A DNA stretch of 37,059 nucleotides from Chitinophagaceae bacterium (GCA_947455215.1 CANGNA010000041.1:1-37059); one strand, 5' to 3'; counted from the stretch's first letter, positions 17,044-27,016 are shown. The notes: generated by a model not told the origin, from the letters alone. Numbers and translations: made by a program.

Positions 17044-17781
17044 TTACATATATATGTTCAGGAACTCTGCTTTGAAAGACCTTGAAAGCGGTATTTCGGC
17101 CTTGTTTTTCATCACTATCAGGCCCGATGCCTCGTAGCGCAGTATATGGTCCAGGTTCACCATAAAAGACCGATGGGTCTGGAAGAACGAATAGCCGTCT
17201 ATCAGGAACTGGAATGTATTCAACGGATGCGACGAATTGATCTCACCATCTTCGGTAACTATCCTCGTTCCTTTAAAAATGGTCTCCAGGTAAATAATGC
17301 TCTTCGGGTTGATGTAATCAAATCCGTTGGGGTGGGGTATGGTTATTTTCTCAGGCTTTTGTAGCGCACCATTAGCTACAGATAGTACCGCCTGTGCCTG
17401 TTTTTTGTTCAGTATGCGCTCCCTTGCCTTATCTACAGCGCTCTTCAATTCCGCATCATCCACAGGTTTCAGTATATAACCCGTTGCAGAAAGGTTAAAG
17501 GCATCAAGTGCGTAGTTGTCGTGCGCCGTAACAAATATGATCTCAAAATCAACATCCGACACCAGTTTTAAAAGATTGATCCCCGTTTTGCCGGGCATCG
17601 AAATGTCCATGAACAGTATGTCGAAACGTATCTCCCTGAGTGCATTCAGGGCATGCTGCCAGCTGCTGAAAGTGTTAACGATATTGATGTCGTCGTATAC
17701 TTTGTTCAGTCTCGAGGACAGCAGTTCTATGGCATCGGGCTCATCATCTACAATAATGCAATTAAATCTGTGGGGCGCCAT
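17044..17781 (-). CDS. LytTR-family response regulator
   Basis: This 245-residue protein has an N-terminal receiver domain (about 1-125) with the acidic pair in IIVDDEPDA (Asp12, Asp13), phosphoacceptor Asp59 in ILFMDISMPGKTG, and Lys in GYILKPVDDAEL. The C-terminal LytTR DNA-binding domain (about 145-245) shows FDYINPKSIIYLE, FFQTHRSFMVNL and IPLSRSFKAEF, the usual motifs of LytR/AlgR-type regulators. It is the last gene of a four-gene block: its start codon overlaps the end of the upstream sensor kinase gene by 20 nt. It is the only response regulator adjacent to three kinases of the matching LytS type, so it is probably their common phosphate acceptor. Target genes are not visible. Confidence 0.95.
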   Translation of the reverse strand: MAPHRFNCIIVDDEPDAIELLSSRLNKVYDDINIVNTFSSWQHALNALREIRFDILFMDISMPGKTGINLLKLVSDVDFEIIFVTAHDNYALDAFNLSATGYILKPVDDAELKSAVDKARERILNKKQAQAVLSVANGALQKPEKITIPHPNGFDYINPKSIIYLETIFKGTRIVTEDGEINSSHPLNTFQFLIDGYSFFQTHRSFMVNLDHILRYEASGLIVMKNKAEIPLSRSFKAEFLNIYM

Positions 17782-20700
17782 TTAGGTTTATTTTTATAGT
17801 TACTATGGTTCCGGTTAGCGGTGCCGCCTTATCTTCATAATCCACCGCTATGTTCATATGTTCGTATTTGTTGAAGATAGTAACAAGGTCTTTTATGAGC
17901 AACTCCCCATACGATTCTTCCTTCGTTGGGTTCGGAATTTTACTCATTTTTGACTCTTTTCGCCCTATGCCGTCATCCTCAATAATACAATGCAACATGT
18001 TGCCCTGCTTTTTAAAGGCGATCAACAGGTTGCCCTCACTCTCTTTGGCCAGTAGTCCATGCTCTATAGCATTCTCAACAAATGGCTGTAGCAGCAGCGA
18101 TGGTATGTATATACCTGCAGGGTCTACATCAGGCGCCAGCTGAATATTGTACCTGAATTTATCTTTGAACCGCACTTGCTGCAGATCTATGTAATTGGCC
18201 AGGTTCTTTAGTTCATCTGCCAGCAAAATGTGCTTGTTCCTCGATGATTTGATATAACTGCGCAACAACCGCGAGAACTTAGAGATATGCGCATAGGCTT
18301 CGTCCGTCTTCTGCTTGCTCACCAGCAGCAATGCCGAGTTCAGCGAATTGAATATAAAGTGCGGATTGATCTGTGCATATATCGACTTTAACTCAAGTTC
18401 CATTCTGGCGTTACGCTTTTTGTTTGCGGCAAGTACCAGTCGCTTGGTAATAAAGGCAGAAATGGCCACCAGTGCTACCAGGGTTAGAATAATGCCAAGC
18501 AACATCAGCTTTTTCATAGTTTGTGTCTGGTACCACTTTGGTCTCATATACACTACAATATGGTGCGTATTACTTTTCCACACATCGTCAGTCGCCACAA
18601 TCGACAACCGATAATATTTGTCTGGTTCAAGGCTGGGTAAGCCCAGCTCATTAGAAAGAGACCCGTCAGAAATAGCGTTATTGTTAAAGAAAAAACTATA
18701 CCTCAAAGACCCGTTGCCATATGGATTGATAACATCAAATTTTACTCTTAGGTTATCCTGGTCAACTATCAAAGTATCATTTCCTTTGCAGTCCGAGGTG
18801 GTTTGTTTATATGTGTAAAGAAGTTTGTAGCCGGAAAGATAATCATGGAGCGGCAAAGTGGCAGAGTCTGTGTGTACATTAAAAAATCCCTTGTTGGTAT
18901 TAAGTATTACCTGATTACTATTAGCTTGTAGGTCATAAATATAGCTGTATATACCCAGGTTGGGCGCCACATAAGGTATACTGAACCTGTTTTTTCCCAA
19001 TATATCTATTTTTACCAAACCTAATTTGCCGATAAGTAAGATATGTCCGTTTCTGAGTAAAAGGGTTACTTCTGTTTTGTTGGTGTTTTCTAAGCCGGGT
19101 ACGGCTGTTACAACATTGGTATGCTCATCATACAGCAACACGTTGTTGTTGTCTTTGATAATTATATTGCCGTGTGTCGAGTCAATGGCGATAGTCTCTA
19201 TATTCTTTATTCCCGCTGCCTTAAGTTTTGCTGAGTTTATGGTTCTTCGTTGCTGTGAATGAGCATTGTATACAACGATCTCATAATTATTGTACGCCCA
19301 GTATTCATCTTTCACTTTATCTATTGCAATTGACTGAAATCTGTTATTACTCAGCGTCTGTCTGTTGCCTTGCAGATCATTGATATTGAATCCATAATTT
19401 GAAACGGTCAGCAGTTTGCCATTGTATAGTCTGCAGGCCGCTCTGAGTGATATCAATTCATTGTAAATATCAAGGGTATGTGCATTCTTTTTAGATGGTG
19501 CAAAAAAATAATTACTCTGACCCAGGAGTAATAGCGAATCCTTGGAATAGCCTATTAAACTAGTTGCCGATGAGACGTTTTTTAGCGAATAATATTTTGC
19601 TTTGTTGATTGGTGATACTTCGGCGAGTGTCTTGGTATTACTATTCCACCAATAGCTATTTTCTTTTATCGGAACGCCCAGGCTTGTATAATCCCTGAGA
19701 CTTAAAGGGTATGGTTTGAAACGGTTCTTTACTGCTGAGCTGATAAATGCACCGTTCCTCTTGGTCGTAAATACGGTACCCCATATTGCGTTCCGGAAGA
19801 TACCGATAACGTTATCTCCGTTAAGATTGGTATCATTGCTTACATCGCGGAAAGCTATATTTTGTGCCGCTCTTATGTTGTCTGATACATATAGAGACAG
19901 GTAATGGTCTTTAGCGATAGCGTAGCATAAGTTATCTCCCGCTACATGATGAAAATACTGTATTGGTTCGTCGAATTTGAAATTTTTTAGCGGTATTTGG
20001 CCTGTATCTCCTGTCCTGCGGTCGAAGTAGATAAGACTGTGGTTATAGCCAGGATGAACAAAAAGAATGTAGTTGTCGAATAGTTGTGCATTGGAAACAT
20101 CAAAGACGGGTTTAAGATTCGGAGATCGTACAGGAGTAATACTTAATAATTTTATTTTTTTAGTGTCTTTTATCGAAAAGGTACACACGGTATTACATAT
20201 AAAACAGCTCAGTAGCGTGTCGTGTTCAATAAATGCATAAGCAAACCAGGATTGGCGATCATCGTATACACTTTTGTATTTCTGTCGTAACTCAGGCGAG
20301 AATACCTTGGTGTATAAAGAATCCGGGATCCGTATTTCCTTTATCTTATTGCTATCAATGTAATATAGATTGGGTCTCCATGAATTGCTGACATAGGCCG
20401 TCGAAAATGTGATCGCATCTTTATAATTGGTGATGCCGCGCGGATAGAACGCATTTTGACTGTTCCCCGATGTCAGACCATAGTATTTGTCATTGTATAT
20501 ATACCCCAATTCATTACTGATGGTCCCCAGCCAAATTCTACCGGCCCGATCTTCAAAAAGATACCATACATCATCGCGCGACAATCCATCGCTTGTGTTG
20601 AATATCCTGAAATTATAGCCGTTGTATTTTATAACTCCTTTTGGTGACGTGAACCATAAATAGCCATGCCGGTCTACTATACAATTATAAATATGATTTG

Positions 20701-20800
20701 ACGGCAATCCGTTGAATATATTGAAGTTGCGAACGGCATGCTCCTGCGAATAACACACGCCCCCAAATACTAATAATATGCAGAGTAGTAGTTTTTTCAA
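17762..20800 (-). CDS. Propeller sensor histidine kinase, LytS type (paralogue C, nearest regulator)
   Basis: This 1012-residue protein has a signal peptide (KKLLLCILLVFGGVCYS) and a long periplasmic sensor. Two clear two-component-regulator propeller repeats lie near residues 30-105 (GLPSNHIYNCIVDRHGYLWF, GLSRDDVWYLFEDRAGRIWL), followed by divergent beta-rich repeats. A Y_Y_Y-type Ig domain lies at about 680-765 (LRVKFDVINPYGNGSLRYSF). After one membrane helix (about 775-797) comes the His_kinase core with phosphoacceptor His814 in QINPHFIFNSLNSALL, then an ATPase domain (FVENAIEHGL, EDDGIGRKE). The only usable start is TTG at 20800, which places the signal peptide correctly; no ATG lies near. 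It starts 17 bp after the upstream paralogue ends and its last 20 nt overlap the LytTR gene. The ligand is unknown; related sensors often detect glycans. Confidence 0.9.
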   Translation of the reverse strand: MKKLLLCILLVFGGVCYSQEHAVRNFNIFNGLPSNHIYNCIVDRHGYLWFTSPKGVIKYNGYNFRIFNTSDGLSRDDVWYLFEDRAGRIWLGTISNELGYIYNDKYYGLTSGNSQNAFYPRGITNYKDAITFSTAYVSNSWRPNLYYIDSNKIKEIRIPDSLYTKVFSPELRQKYKSVYDDRQSWFAYAFIEHDTLLSCFICNTVCTFSIKDTKKIKLLSITPVRSPNLKPVFDVSNAQLFDNYILFVHPGYNHSLIYFDRRTGDTGQIPLKNFKFDEPIQYFHHVAGDNLCYAIAKDHYLSLYVSDNIRAAQNIAFRDVSNDTNLNGDNVIGIFRNAIWGTVFTTKRNGAFISSAVKNRFKPYPLSLRDYTSLGVPIKENSYWWNSNTKTLAEVSPINKAKYYSLKNVSSATSLIGYSKDSLLLLGQSNYFFAPSKKNAHTLDIYNELISLRAACRLYNGKLLTVSNYGFNINDLQGNRQTLSNNRFQSIAIDKVKDEYWAYNNYEIVVYNAHSQQRRTINSAKLKAAGIKNIETIAIDSTHGNIIIKDNNNVLLYDEHTNVVTAVPGLENTNKTEVTLLLRNGHILLIGKLGLVKIDILGKNRFSIPYVAPNLGIYSYIYDLQANSNQVILNTNKGFFNVHTDSATLPLHDYLSGYKLLYTYKQTTSDCKGNDTLIVDQDNLRVKFDVINPYGNGSLRYSFFFNNNAISDGSLSNELGLPSLEPDKYYRLSIVATDDVWKSNTHHIVVYMRPKWYQTQTMKKLMLLGIILTLVALVAISAFITKRLVLAANKKRNARMELELKSIYAQINPHFIFNSLNSALLLVSKQKTDEAYAHISKFSRLLRSYIKSSRNKHILLADELKNLANYIDLQQVRFKDKFRYNIQLAPDVDPAGIYIPSLLLQPFVENAIEHGLLAKESEGNLLIAFKKQGNMLHCIIEDDGIGRKESKMSKIPNPTKEESYGELLIKDLVTIFNKYEHMNIAVDYEDKAAPLTGTIVTIKINLNGAPQI

Positions 20801-20817
20801 GGTCTGTAGATCTTTGT

Positions 20818-23800
20818 TCAGGAGTTTAAATTAATAAATATTGACACTATGGTTCCGCTCAATGGCGCTTCCTTATCCTCGTAAGATACCCGGATATTCA
20901 TGTGCTCATACTTATTGAATATGTTCACCAGGTCCTTTATTAATAGCTCTCCGTACGATTCATCTTTAACAGGATTCGGCACCTTGTTGGCTTTCGCCTG
21001 TTCCCGTCCTATTCCATCATCGTCTATAATGCAGACAAGTTTGTCACGCTCTTTTTTGAATGCGATCAATAGGTGCCCTGTATCCGGTTTATCTAAAAGC
21101 CCATGTTCTATTGCATTTTCAACAAATGGTTGTAATAGCAAAGAAGGTAGATATATCGTGTCGGGATCCACCTCCGGGGCAACGTCTATCTTATACTCGA
21201 ATTTGTTTTTAAATCGCACCTGCTGCAGGTCAATATAATTGGATAAATTCCTTATCTCTTCAGATAACAATATAAGCTTGTTCCTCGATGATTTGATGTA
21301 ACTGCGCAATAGCCGGGAGAACTTCGATATATGCATGTATGCATCTTCTGTCTGGTTCTTGCTTACCAGCAATAGTGCCGAATTGAGTGAATTGAATATA
21401 AAATGCGGATTGATCTGTGCATATATCGATTTCAACTCTAATTCCATTCTCAGGTTTCGTTTGCGTGTAGCATTAAGCACCATCTTCCTGGTTACCAAAG
21501 CAGAAATGCCGATGATCGATAATATAGACAGAATAATACCTCCTGCTATCACTTTCCTCATATTCCTCGTCTGGTACCACTTCGGCTTTATATATACTAT
21601 GATTGTATGCTCCTTGCTGCGCCATATATCATCATTGGCCACTATTTTTAAAGTATAATAGTTATCGGCTTCCAGCAATGGTAGTGTCAGTTCATTCGAT
21701 GTCAGCAGATTGGTCTTCCCTGAGTTTAGCCATGTAGTAAATCTTATCGGGCCATTGCCATTAGGGTTCACAATATCGAACTGTAACTTCAGATCCTCCT
21801 GGTCTATTTGTAGTGTGTCATTGGTTGTGACAGGAAATGCATCGTTTCTGTATTTGCAGATGAACTTATAGCGCGATGCCAGGTCAGCCAGCAGGTAAGT
21901 GGAGTCTTTGATGTTCAATTCCCACAACCCTTTATCTGTGCCCAACAGTAGGTTGTTGCCCGTCGGCTGTATATTGTATATAAAAGTGTACAGCCCGGCA
22001 TTGGGATATAGTCTCGGTTCGGAAAAACTGTTCCGGCCTGTTATATCTAACTTGATCACACCTATTTTGCCGGTGATGAGCAATTGCTGTTGGCTTAGAA
22101 CTATCTGGCAATTTTTGATATTTACATTATCAAGACCTTTTAATATGGTGGTCTTGAATGTCTGTTTGTCTAAAAGGTGTATGCCGGTTATGTCTTTTAT
22201 GATGATGTTGCCATAAACTGGGTCTATCAATATGGTTTCAGGCGCGTTCAGCCTGGCAGCTCTTAGCTTTTCAGCATCCCATTCTGTCGTTTTCCCCGTT
22301 TCGCTATTGTAGATCACAATAGTAGAGTTATTATAAGCCCAGTATTCATTATGTAGCCTATCCTTCGCAAGCTTCAGGAATCTGTTATTGTTAATACTCT
22401 TCCAGGTTTTTGCTGAGTAATTGTACCGCACGAGTCCGTAATTGGATATGGTGATCAATTCGTGGTTATCTAACAGGAAGCCGTGCTGCAAAGCGCGCAG
22501 TTTTTCCCTGTCCAGTTCTATAATTATCTGTTTCGACTTGACATAATAGTGGTTGGGTATACCGCATAATAGCAATGTATCAGCTGCGTACTCTATAACG
22601 TCATGTATAGTAGGTACTTTTACATGATTGTATTTGATCGCTTTGCCGGGGTATGATTCCGCAAGCGTTTGGCTGATCTCATTCCACCAATAGGCGGCAC
22701 CACTGGCAGTAGTATTGATATATTGAAACCCTTTAAGATTGGCACTGCTTCGCCTGAATTTATTGTTTAGTTCCGGCACTACAAAAGCTCCGTTGGTTTT
22801 TGTCGTATATACGTTGCCCCATAGGGGATCGTTCAAAATGCTTACCAGCTTGCCGGGCTCTATCTGGTTCTCCGCAAACAAAGAGCTTATCAGACGAATA
22901 GATTGTAGCCTGATACTGTCTGTGATAGTATAGGTGATCAGGTAGTTTTTTGTAATGGCATACACCCTGGGGTTATTAGGTACCCTGTGCATATACTCTA
23001 TATTCTCAGTTATGCCAGCTGTTTTTATGCATATGCTTCCGGTATCTCCGGTGTGCCGGTTTAAGTATACAAAATTGTTTTCCTTGCCATTGGAGAAAAA
23101 CAAAATGTAATTATCATAACTATACCGTCGGCACATTCTGTACACGGGCGAAAAGTCGGGTGATTTTATTTTGATGCTGTTGAGTGGCAGGGCTGTTTTA
23201 TTACGTACCAGAAAATTGCACAAGTGATTATTAATGATGAAATAGCCAAGTGTATCATGCTCAAATCCAGAAAAAGCTGCCCACGTAGGGTGTCCTTCCA
23301 GTATCATACCCAGTGTGTCGTTCCGATTATAGTTACTCAGCCTGAAGATACTGGAATCTGCAAGCCGTATTTCAGTAGTTGTGCTATCGGCCAGGTATAA
23401 TGCCGGCAGCCATGTGTTATTAACGTATGCCGTAAACAATGCAACGCCATCACCACAATTGTTGAATCCAGAGGGGTAAATGGTGTTATTGCTTTTACCA
23501 AACTTAAGCGAATGATAACTGTCGCCATAAATGTATCCCAGTTCTTCTGCTATTGCGCCAAGCCATATCCTTCCTTTCCGGTCTTCGAACAATTGCCACA
23601 CATCTTCGCGCGGCAACCCATCCGATGAATTGAAGATCTTAAGATTGTACCCGTTATACCGGATCACACCAAGTGTCGAGCTCATCCACAGATAGCCGCA
23701 ATGGTCTACCATGCTGTTATAAACGTAGTTGGATGGCAGCCCGTTGTATATATTAAAATTGCGCGCAGGAAGTTCCTGTGCCTTGCTGTAGCCAAACGAC

Positions 23801-23865
23801 AGGCAAAGGAGAAAAAGTGAAAGCAGTGGGTTGCTCAACCCTGTGTTACATAGTGGTCTTCGCAT
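20818..23865 (-). CDS. Propeller sensor histidine kinase, LytS type (paralogue B)
   Basis: This is a 1015-residue paralogue with the same order of parts: signal peptide (about 1-29, ending FGYSKA), propeller repeats starting GLPSNYVYNSMVDHCGYLWM and GLPREDVWQLFEDRKGRIWL, divergent beta repeats, a Y_Y_Y-like domain (LKLQFDIVNPNGNGPIRFTT), a membrane helix near 782-804, and the His_kinase core with His821 in QINPHFIFN. The ATPase domain carries FVENAIEHGLLDK and DDDGIGRE. It begins with ATG at 23865, inside the end of the upstream paralogue (20-nt overlap). The kinase core aligns without gaps to both neighbours over about 190 residues, while the sensor half differs throughout, so a distinct ligand is plausible. 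Confidence 0.9.
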   Translation of the reverse strand: MRRPLCNTGLSNPLLSLFLLCLSFGYSKAQELPARNFNIYNGLPSNYVYNSMVDHCGYLWMSSTLGVIRYNGYNLKIFNSSDGLPREDVWQLFEDRKGRIWLGAIAEELGYIYGDSYHSLKFGKSNNTIYPSGFNNCGDGVALFTAYVNNTWLPALYLADSTTTEIRLADSSIFRLSNYNRNDTLGMILEGHPTWAAFSGFEHDTLGYFIINNHLCNFLVRNKTALPLNSIKIKSPDFSPVYRMCRRYSYDNYILFFSNGKENNFVYLNRHTGDTGSICIKTAGITENIEYMHRVPNNPRVYAITKNYLITYTITDSIRLQSIRLISSLFAENQIEPGKLVSILNDPLWGNVYTTKTNGAFVVPELNNKFRRSSANLKGFQYINTTASGAAYWWNEISQTLAESYPGKAIKYNHVKVPTIHDVIEYAADTLLLCGIPNHYYVKSKQIIIELDREKLRALQHGFLLDNHELITISNYGLVRYNYSAKTWKSINNNRFLKLAKDRLHNEYWAYNNSTIVIYNSETGKTTEWDAEKLRAARLNAPETILIDPVYGNIIIKDITGIHLLDKQTFKTTILKGLDNVNIKNCQIVLSQQQLLITGKIGVIKLDITGRNSFSEPRLYPNAGLYTFIYNIQPTGNNLLLGTDKGLWELNIKDSTYLLADLASRYKFICKYRNDAFPVTTNDTLQIDQEDLKLQFDIVNPNGNGPIRFTTWLNSGKTNLLTSNELTLPLLEADNYYTLKIVANDDIWRSKEHTIIVYIKPKWYQTRNMRKVIAGGIILSILSIIGISALVTRKMVLNATRKRNLRMELELKSIYAQINPHFIFNSLNSALLLVSKNQTEDAYMHISKFSRLLRSYIKSSRNKLILLSEEIRNLSNYIDLQQVRFKNKFEYKIDVAPEVDPDTIYLPSLLLQPFVENAIEHGLLDKPDTGHLLIAFKKERDKLVCIIDDDGIGREQAKANKVPNPVKDESYGELLIKDLVNIFNKYEHMNIRVSYEDKEAPLSGTIVSIFINLNS

Positions 23866-26800
23866 TGATGTAAATGGTGACTATCGTTCCGGTTTCCGGT
23901 AGTTGTTTATCATGGTAGTCAATATGTATGTTCATGTGCTCATACCTGTTAAATATGGTCACCAGGTCTTTTATCAGCAACTCGCCATACGATTCGTCTT
24001 TTATCGGGTTCGGTATTTTGTTGGCTTTAGACTCTTTACGGCCTATCCCATCATCGTCTATCGTACATACTAATTTGTCGCCGCTCCGGCTAAAGGATAC
24101 TACCAGGTTACCCGTCGTATCCTTGCCCAGCAATCCATGCTCTATGGCATTCTCCACAAAAGGTTGTAGCAACAGCGATGGTATATAAATATTTTCTTCA
24201 GCAAGCCCATCCTCCAGCGTTATCTCATAGTTGAACTTATTTTTGAATCGCACCTGTTGCAGGTCTATATAGTTGGTCAGGTTCTTTACCTCTTCGTTTA
24301 GTAATATTAGTTTGTTGCGAGACGATTTGATATAGCTACGCAGTAGCTTGGAGAATTTCGATATATGGCTGTAGGCCTCTTCCGTTTTATTCTTGCTCAC
24401 CAGCAGCAGGGCAGAGTTGAGCGAATTAAAAATAAAGTGCGGGTTGATCTGAGCATAAATAGATTTCAGTTCCAACTCCATACGCATGTTGCGTTTTTTT
24501 GTCGCATTCAATACCAATCTCCTGGTTATTAATACAGAAATAGCTATTACTGCCAGTGCAGATACAACAGACAAGAGCCATATGATACGGGTCATCGCAT
24601 GGGTCTGATACCACTTGGGTTGCACATAGATGGTAAAGGTTATCGGTTTACTCCGCCATACCTTATCATATGCTTTCAGCGATACGGTGTAATAATTGTC
24701 AGGCGTCGTGCCACGCACAATATACTCTCTCGCATTTAGCTCCGAGTACAGACCTCCCTGGAAACTCACGTTATAAGTTACCGCTCCATTGCCATTCGGG
24801 TTTATTACGTCAAACCGTAGTGTCATATCCGACGGATCCACTAAAATGGTATCTCTTTTGTCTATATCATTAGCCTTGTTTTTGTAATAGCACAAAAACT
24901 TGCTTGGTGCCGTCAGGTACTGGTTGCCATCACTGTACAAAGAGTCTGCCTCAGGTATCGTAGCGCAATATACCCCCTGGTTGGTATTGATCAGCATTTT
25001 ACCTTCCGCAAAATGAGCCCCGTAAATATATTCGTAGTAGGTGTTCTTGATATTACGATAGATGACCGGCTGAGATAATTTTTGAGAACCGGTTATTTTA
25101 CTGAAGATCACCCCCGACCGGCCATAGGCCACAAGCAGATCATTGCGTATATGTATAGATGATTCTTTAAGATTATAGGATTCAAATATCTCTTTATGCG
25201 TATGGTGATCGATGTCCACCATTACCACTTTAGCATTGCCCTTGATAAATATATTGCCATACTTATTATCTACGCAAATTGTTTCCACCCGGTCCACGCC
25301 AAAATCAGATAGTTTTTGCCTGTCGAATACAGTAGACTTGTCTCCCTTTCTTACTAGGATCTTGTTCTGGTTGTAAACCCAGTACATTTTATGAAACGAA
25401 TCGTAGATCATTTCTCGGAAACGATCGTAGTCAATGAATTGCTGGTCATAGCCTGCACTGGCTGTGCTGTAAAAACCTCGGGTCGACAAGCAATAGTTAC
25501 GTTTGCCCGCATCGGCTATGATCTTGAATACGCAGGATCCGTATACGTCCGTTTCTATTCTCGTGACTTTTTTTGTCGCATTGTTCAGGTAGTAGCTCTC
25601 TGCTCCCAACAAAAGATATTGGTCATTGCCCACATACTGCACTGCATTCACGGTCGATGACCCGGGCAGTTTGATATATTCAATTTTAAGGTTTTTGTCA
25701 ATAATACACAAGATCGAATTGGAAGAATTGATCCAGAATGATTTCGGATGCCCTTCCGGACCAAGATAGGTATAGTCTGTAAGGTCTGCATTAACGATCC
25801 TGAATGGGGTGTCAGAATCATATTTTATATTAACACCATGGTTTTTAGTGGTGGATATCATTCCCCAATTCATATCATTCCTGAACGAGGTAAGATCAAA
25901 CCCGGGGCCGGGCTTGTGTTGATTTTTCAGTCGGTATTTGGCAATGAACCGGATCGAGTCCTTTACCTGGAAGTTGAGTACCCAGTTCTCGGTGAACAGA
26001 TAGGTGTTGTTGTCGGGGTTATTGTTGGCAATATGGTTAACGTAGATGACCGGCTCATCAATACCGTAATTCTTAAGCTGTACCTTTTCAGTTTTTCCAG
26101 TCGTTGTATTCAGGGCTAAGATGTAATTACGAGGCGAATTAAAGTAGCAAACCAATACGTAGTTGCCTATGAAATTGTTCCAGTTGCGCGCCCAGTTCTT
26201 CGAAAATATGGTATCAGCTACAGGCAATTTTTGCTCGAAAATAACGCCATTATTGCCCAAGGTCATTGGATAGTAATAGTTGCTATCCAATATCAAAAAG
26301 CCATTCTCCTGGTTGTAGAATGGCATAAAGGCATGCTCTGTTACTTTTTTACCGCCATTAATAAATTTGAGCAAGCTTTTGATGACATTATAACTGAAAA
26401 TGGTATCATGCCGCTCTATATGCAGCAATGGGCTGTTACCGCCATTGCCATGTATTGAGTAAAAAAGTATATCATCACCATATCTGCTAAGCGACATTGG
26501 GTAAAGATTATTGTGATATGTTGTGTCGGCAAATGTCGCGCTGTGATATACGTCATTATAAATGTATCCGATCTTATTGGCTATGCAACCCAGCCATATC
26601 CTGCCCTTGGTGTCCTCTACCAGTTGCCACACGTCGTCTGTTGGTAAACCATCAGATGTCGTGAATATTTTTACTTCGTACCCATTATACTTCACCACGC
26701 CATTGGTAGTGGCCAGCCATAGATAGCCATTATGGTCGGTAAGAGAGGTGTATACGTGGTTGGCAGGTAGCCCGGTATGAATGTTTAAATTAAAAACATT

Positions 26801-26869
26801 GCTGTTTTGCGCGGTAGCACCAGTAAATATAAAGCATAGGAAAACGCAAAAAAGTGATAGTTTTTTCAA
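23846..26869 (-). CDS. Propeller sensor histidine kinase, LytS type (paralogue A, first in operon)
   Basis: This 1007-residue sensor kinase comes first in the block. The signal peptide is KKLSLFCVFLCFIFTGATAQ. Propeller repeats read GLPANHVYTSLTDHNGYLWL and GLPTDDVWQLVEDTKGRIWL near residues 32-95. The Y_Y_Y-like domain contains LRFDVINPNGNGAVTYNV, a membrane helix lies near 772-795 and the phosphoacceptor is His811 in QINPHFIFN. The ATPase domain has FVENAIEHGLLGK and DDDGIGRKE. A stop codon (TAA) occurs five codons upstream in frame and no ATG lies between, so TTG at 26869 is the supported start. Divergent fusA lies 187 bp away; the promoter of the whole block should be in that gap, but I see no convincing TAnnTTTG on this strand. 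Confidence 0.9.
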   Translation of the reverse strand: MKKLSLFCVFLCFIFTGATAQNSNVFNLNIHTGLPANHVYTSLTDHNGYLWLATTNGVVKYNGYEVKIFTTSDGLPTDDVWQLVEDTKGRIWLGCIANKIGYIYNDVYHSATFADTTYHNNLYPMSLSRYGDDILFYSIHGNGGNSPLLHIERHDTIFSYNVIKSLLKFINGGKKVTEHAFMPFYNQENGFLILDSNYYYPMTLGNNGVIFEQKLPVADTIFSKNWARNWNNFIGNYVLVCYFNSPRNYILALNTTTGKTEKVQLKNYGIDEPVIYVNHIANNNPDNNTYLFTENWVLNFQVKDSIRFIAKYRLKNQHKPGPGFDLTSFRNDMNWGMISTTKNHGVNIKYDSDTPFRIVNADLTDYTYLGPEGHPKSFWINSSNSILCIIDKNLKIEYIKLPGSSTVNAVQYVGNDQYLLLGAESYYLNNATKKVTRIETDVYGSCVFKIIADAGKRNYCLSTRGFYSTASAGYDQQFIDYDRFREMIYDSFHKMYWVYNQNKILVRKGDKSTVFDRQKLSDFGVDRVETICVDNKYGNIFIKGNAKVVMVDIDHHTHKEIFESYNLKESSIHIRNDLLVAYGRSGVIFSKITGSQKLSQPVIYRNIKNTYYEYIYGAHFAEGKMLINTNQGVYCATIPEADSLYSDGNQYLTAPSKFLCYYKNKANDIDKRDTILVDPSDMTLRFDVINPNGNGAVTYNVSFQGGLYSELNAREYIVRGTTPDNYYTVSLKAYDKVWRSKPITFTIYVQPKWYQTHAMTRIIWLLSVVSALAVIAISVLITRRLVLNATKKRNMRMELELKSIYAQINPHFIFNSLNSALLLVSKNKTEEAYSHISKFSKLLRSYIKSSRNKLILLNEEVKNLTNYIDLQQVRFKNKFNYEITLEDGLAEENIYIPSLLLQPFVENAIEHGLLGKDTTGNLVVSFSRSGDKLVCTIDDDGIGRKESKANKIPNPIKDESYGELLIKDLVTIFNRYEHMNIHIDYHDKQLPETGTIVTIYINAKTTM

Positions 26870-27008
26870 AGCTGGATGCCGGTTTTAATACTTCAGTGCC
26901 GCAGTTGAAAGGCTAAGATACTGCGCTTTTTTCATAATAGCTGGCAGTGGAGTAATATTTGCCCTTGTCGCATTAAAATGCCTGTATATTTTTTCAATTT
27001 ATTTTCCC

Positions 27009-27016
27009 TACCTTTG
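27009..27016 (+). promoter_or_regulatory. Promoter -7 element of fusA (TACCTTTG)
   Basis: TACCTTTG is a perfect match to the Bacteroidota -7 consensus TAnnTTTG and lies 40 bp before the fusA start, giving a leader of roughly 35 nt. The -33 region is T-rich without a clean TTG. Confidence 0.65.
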
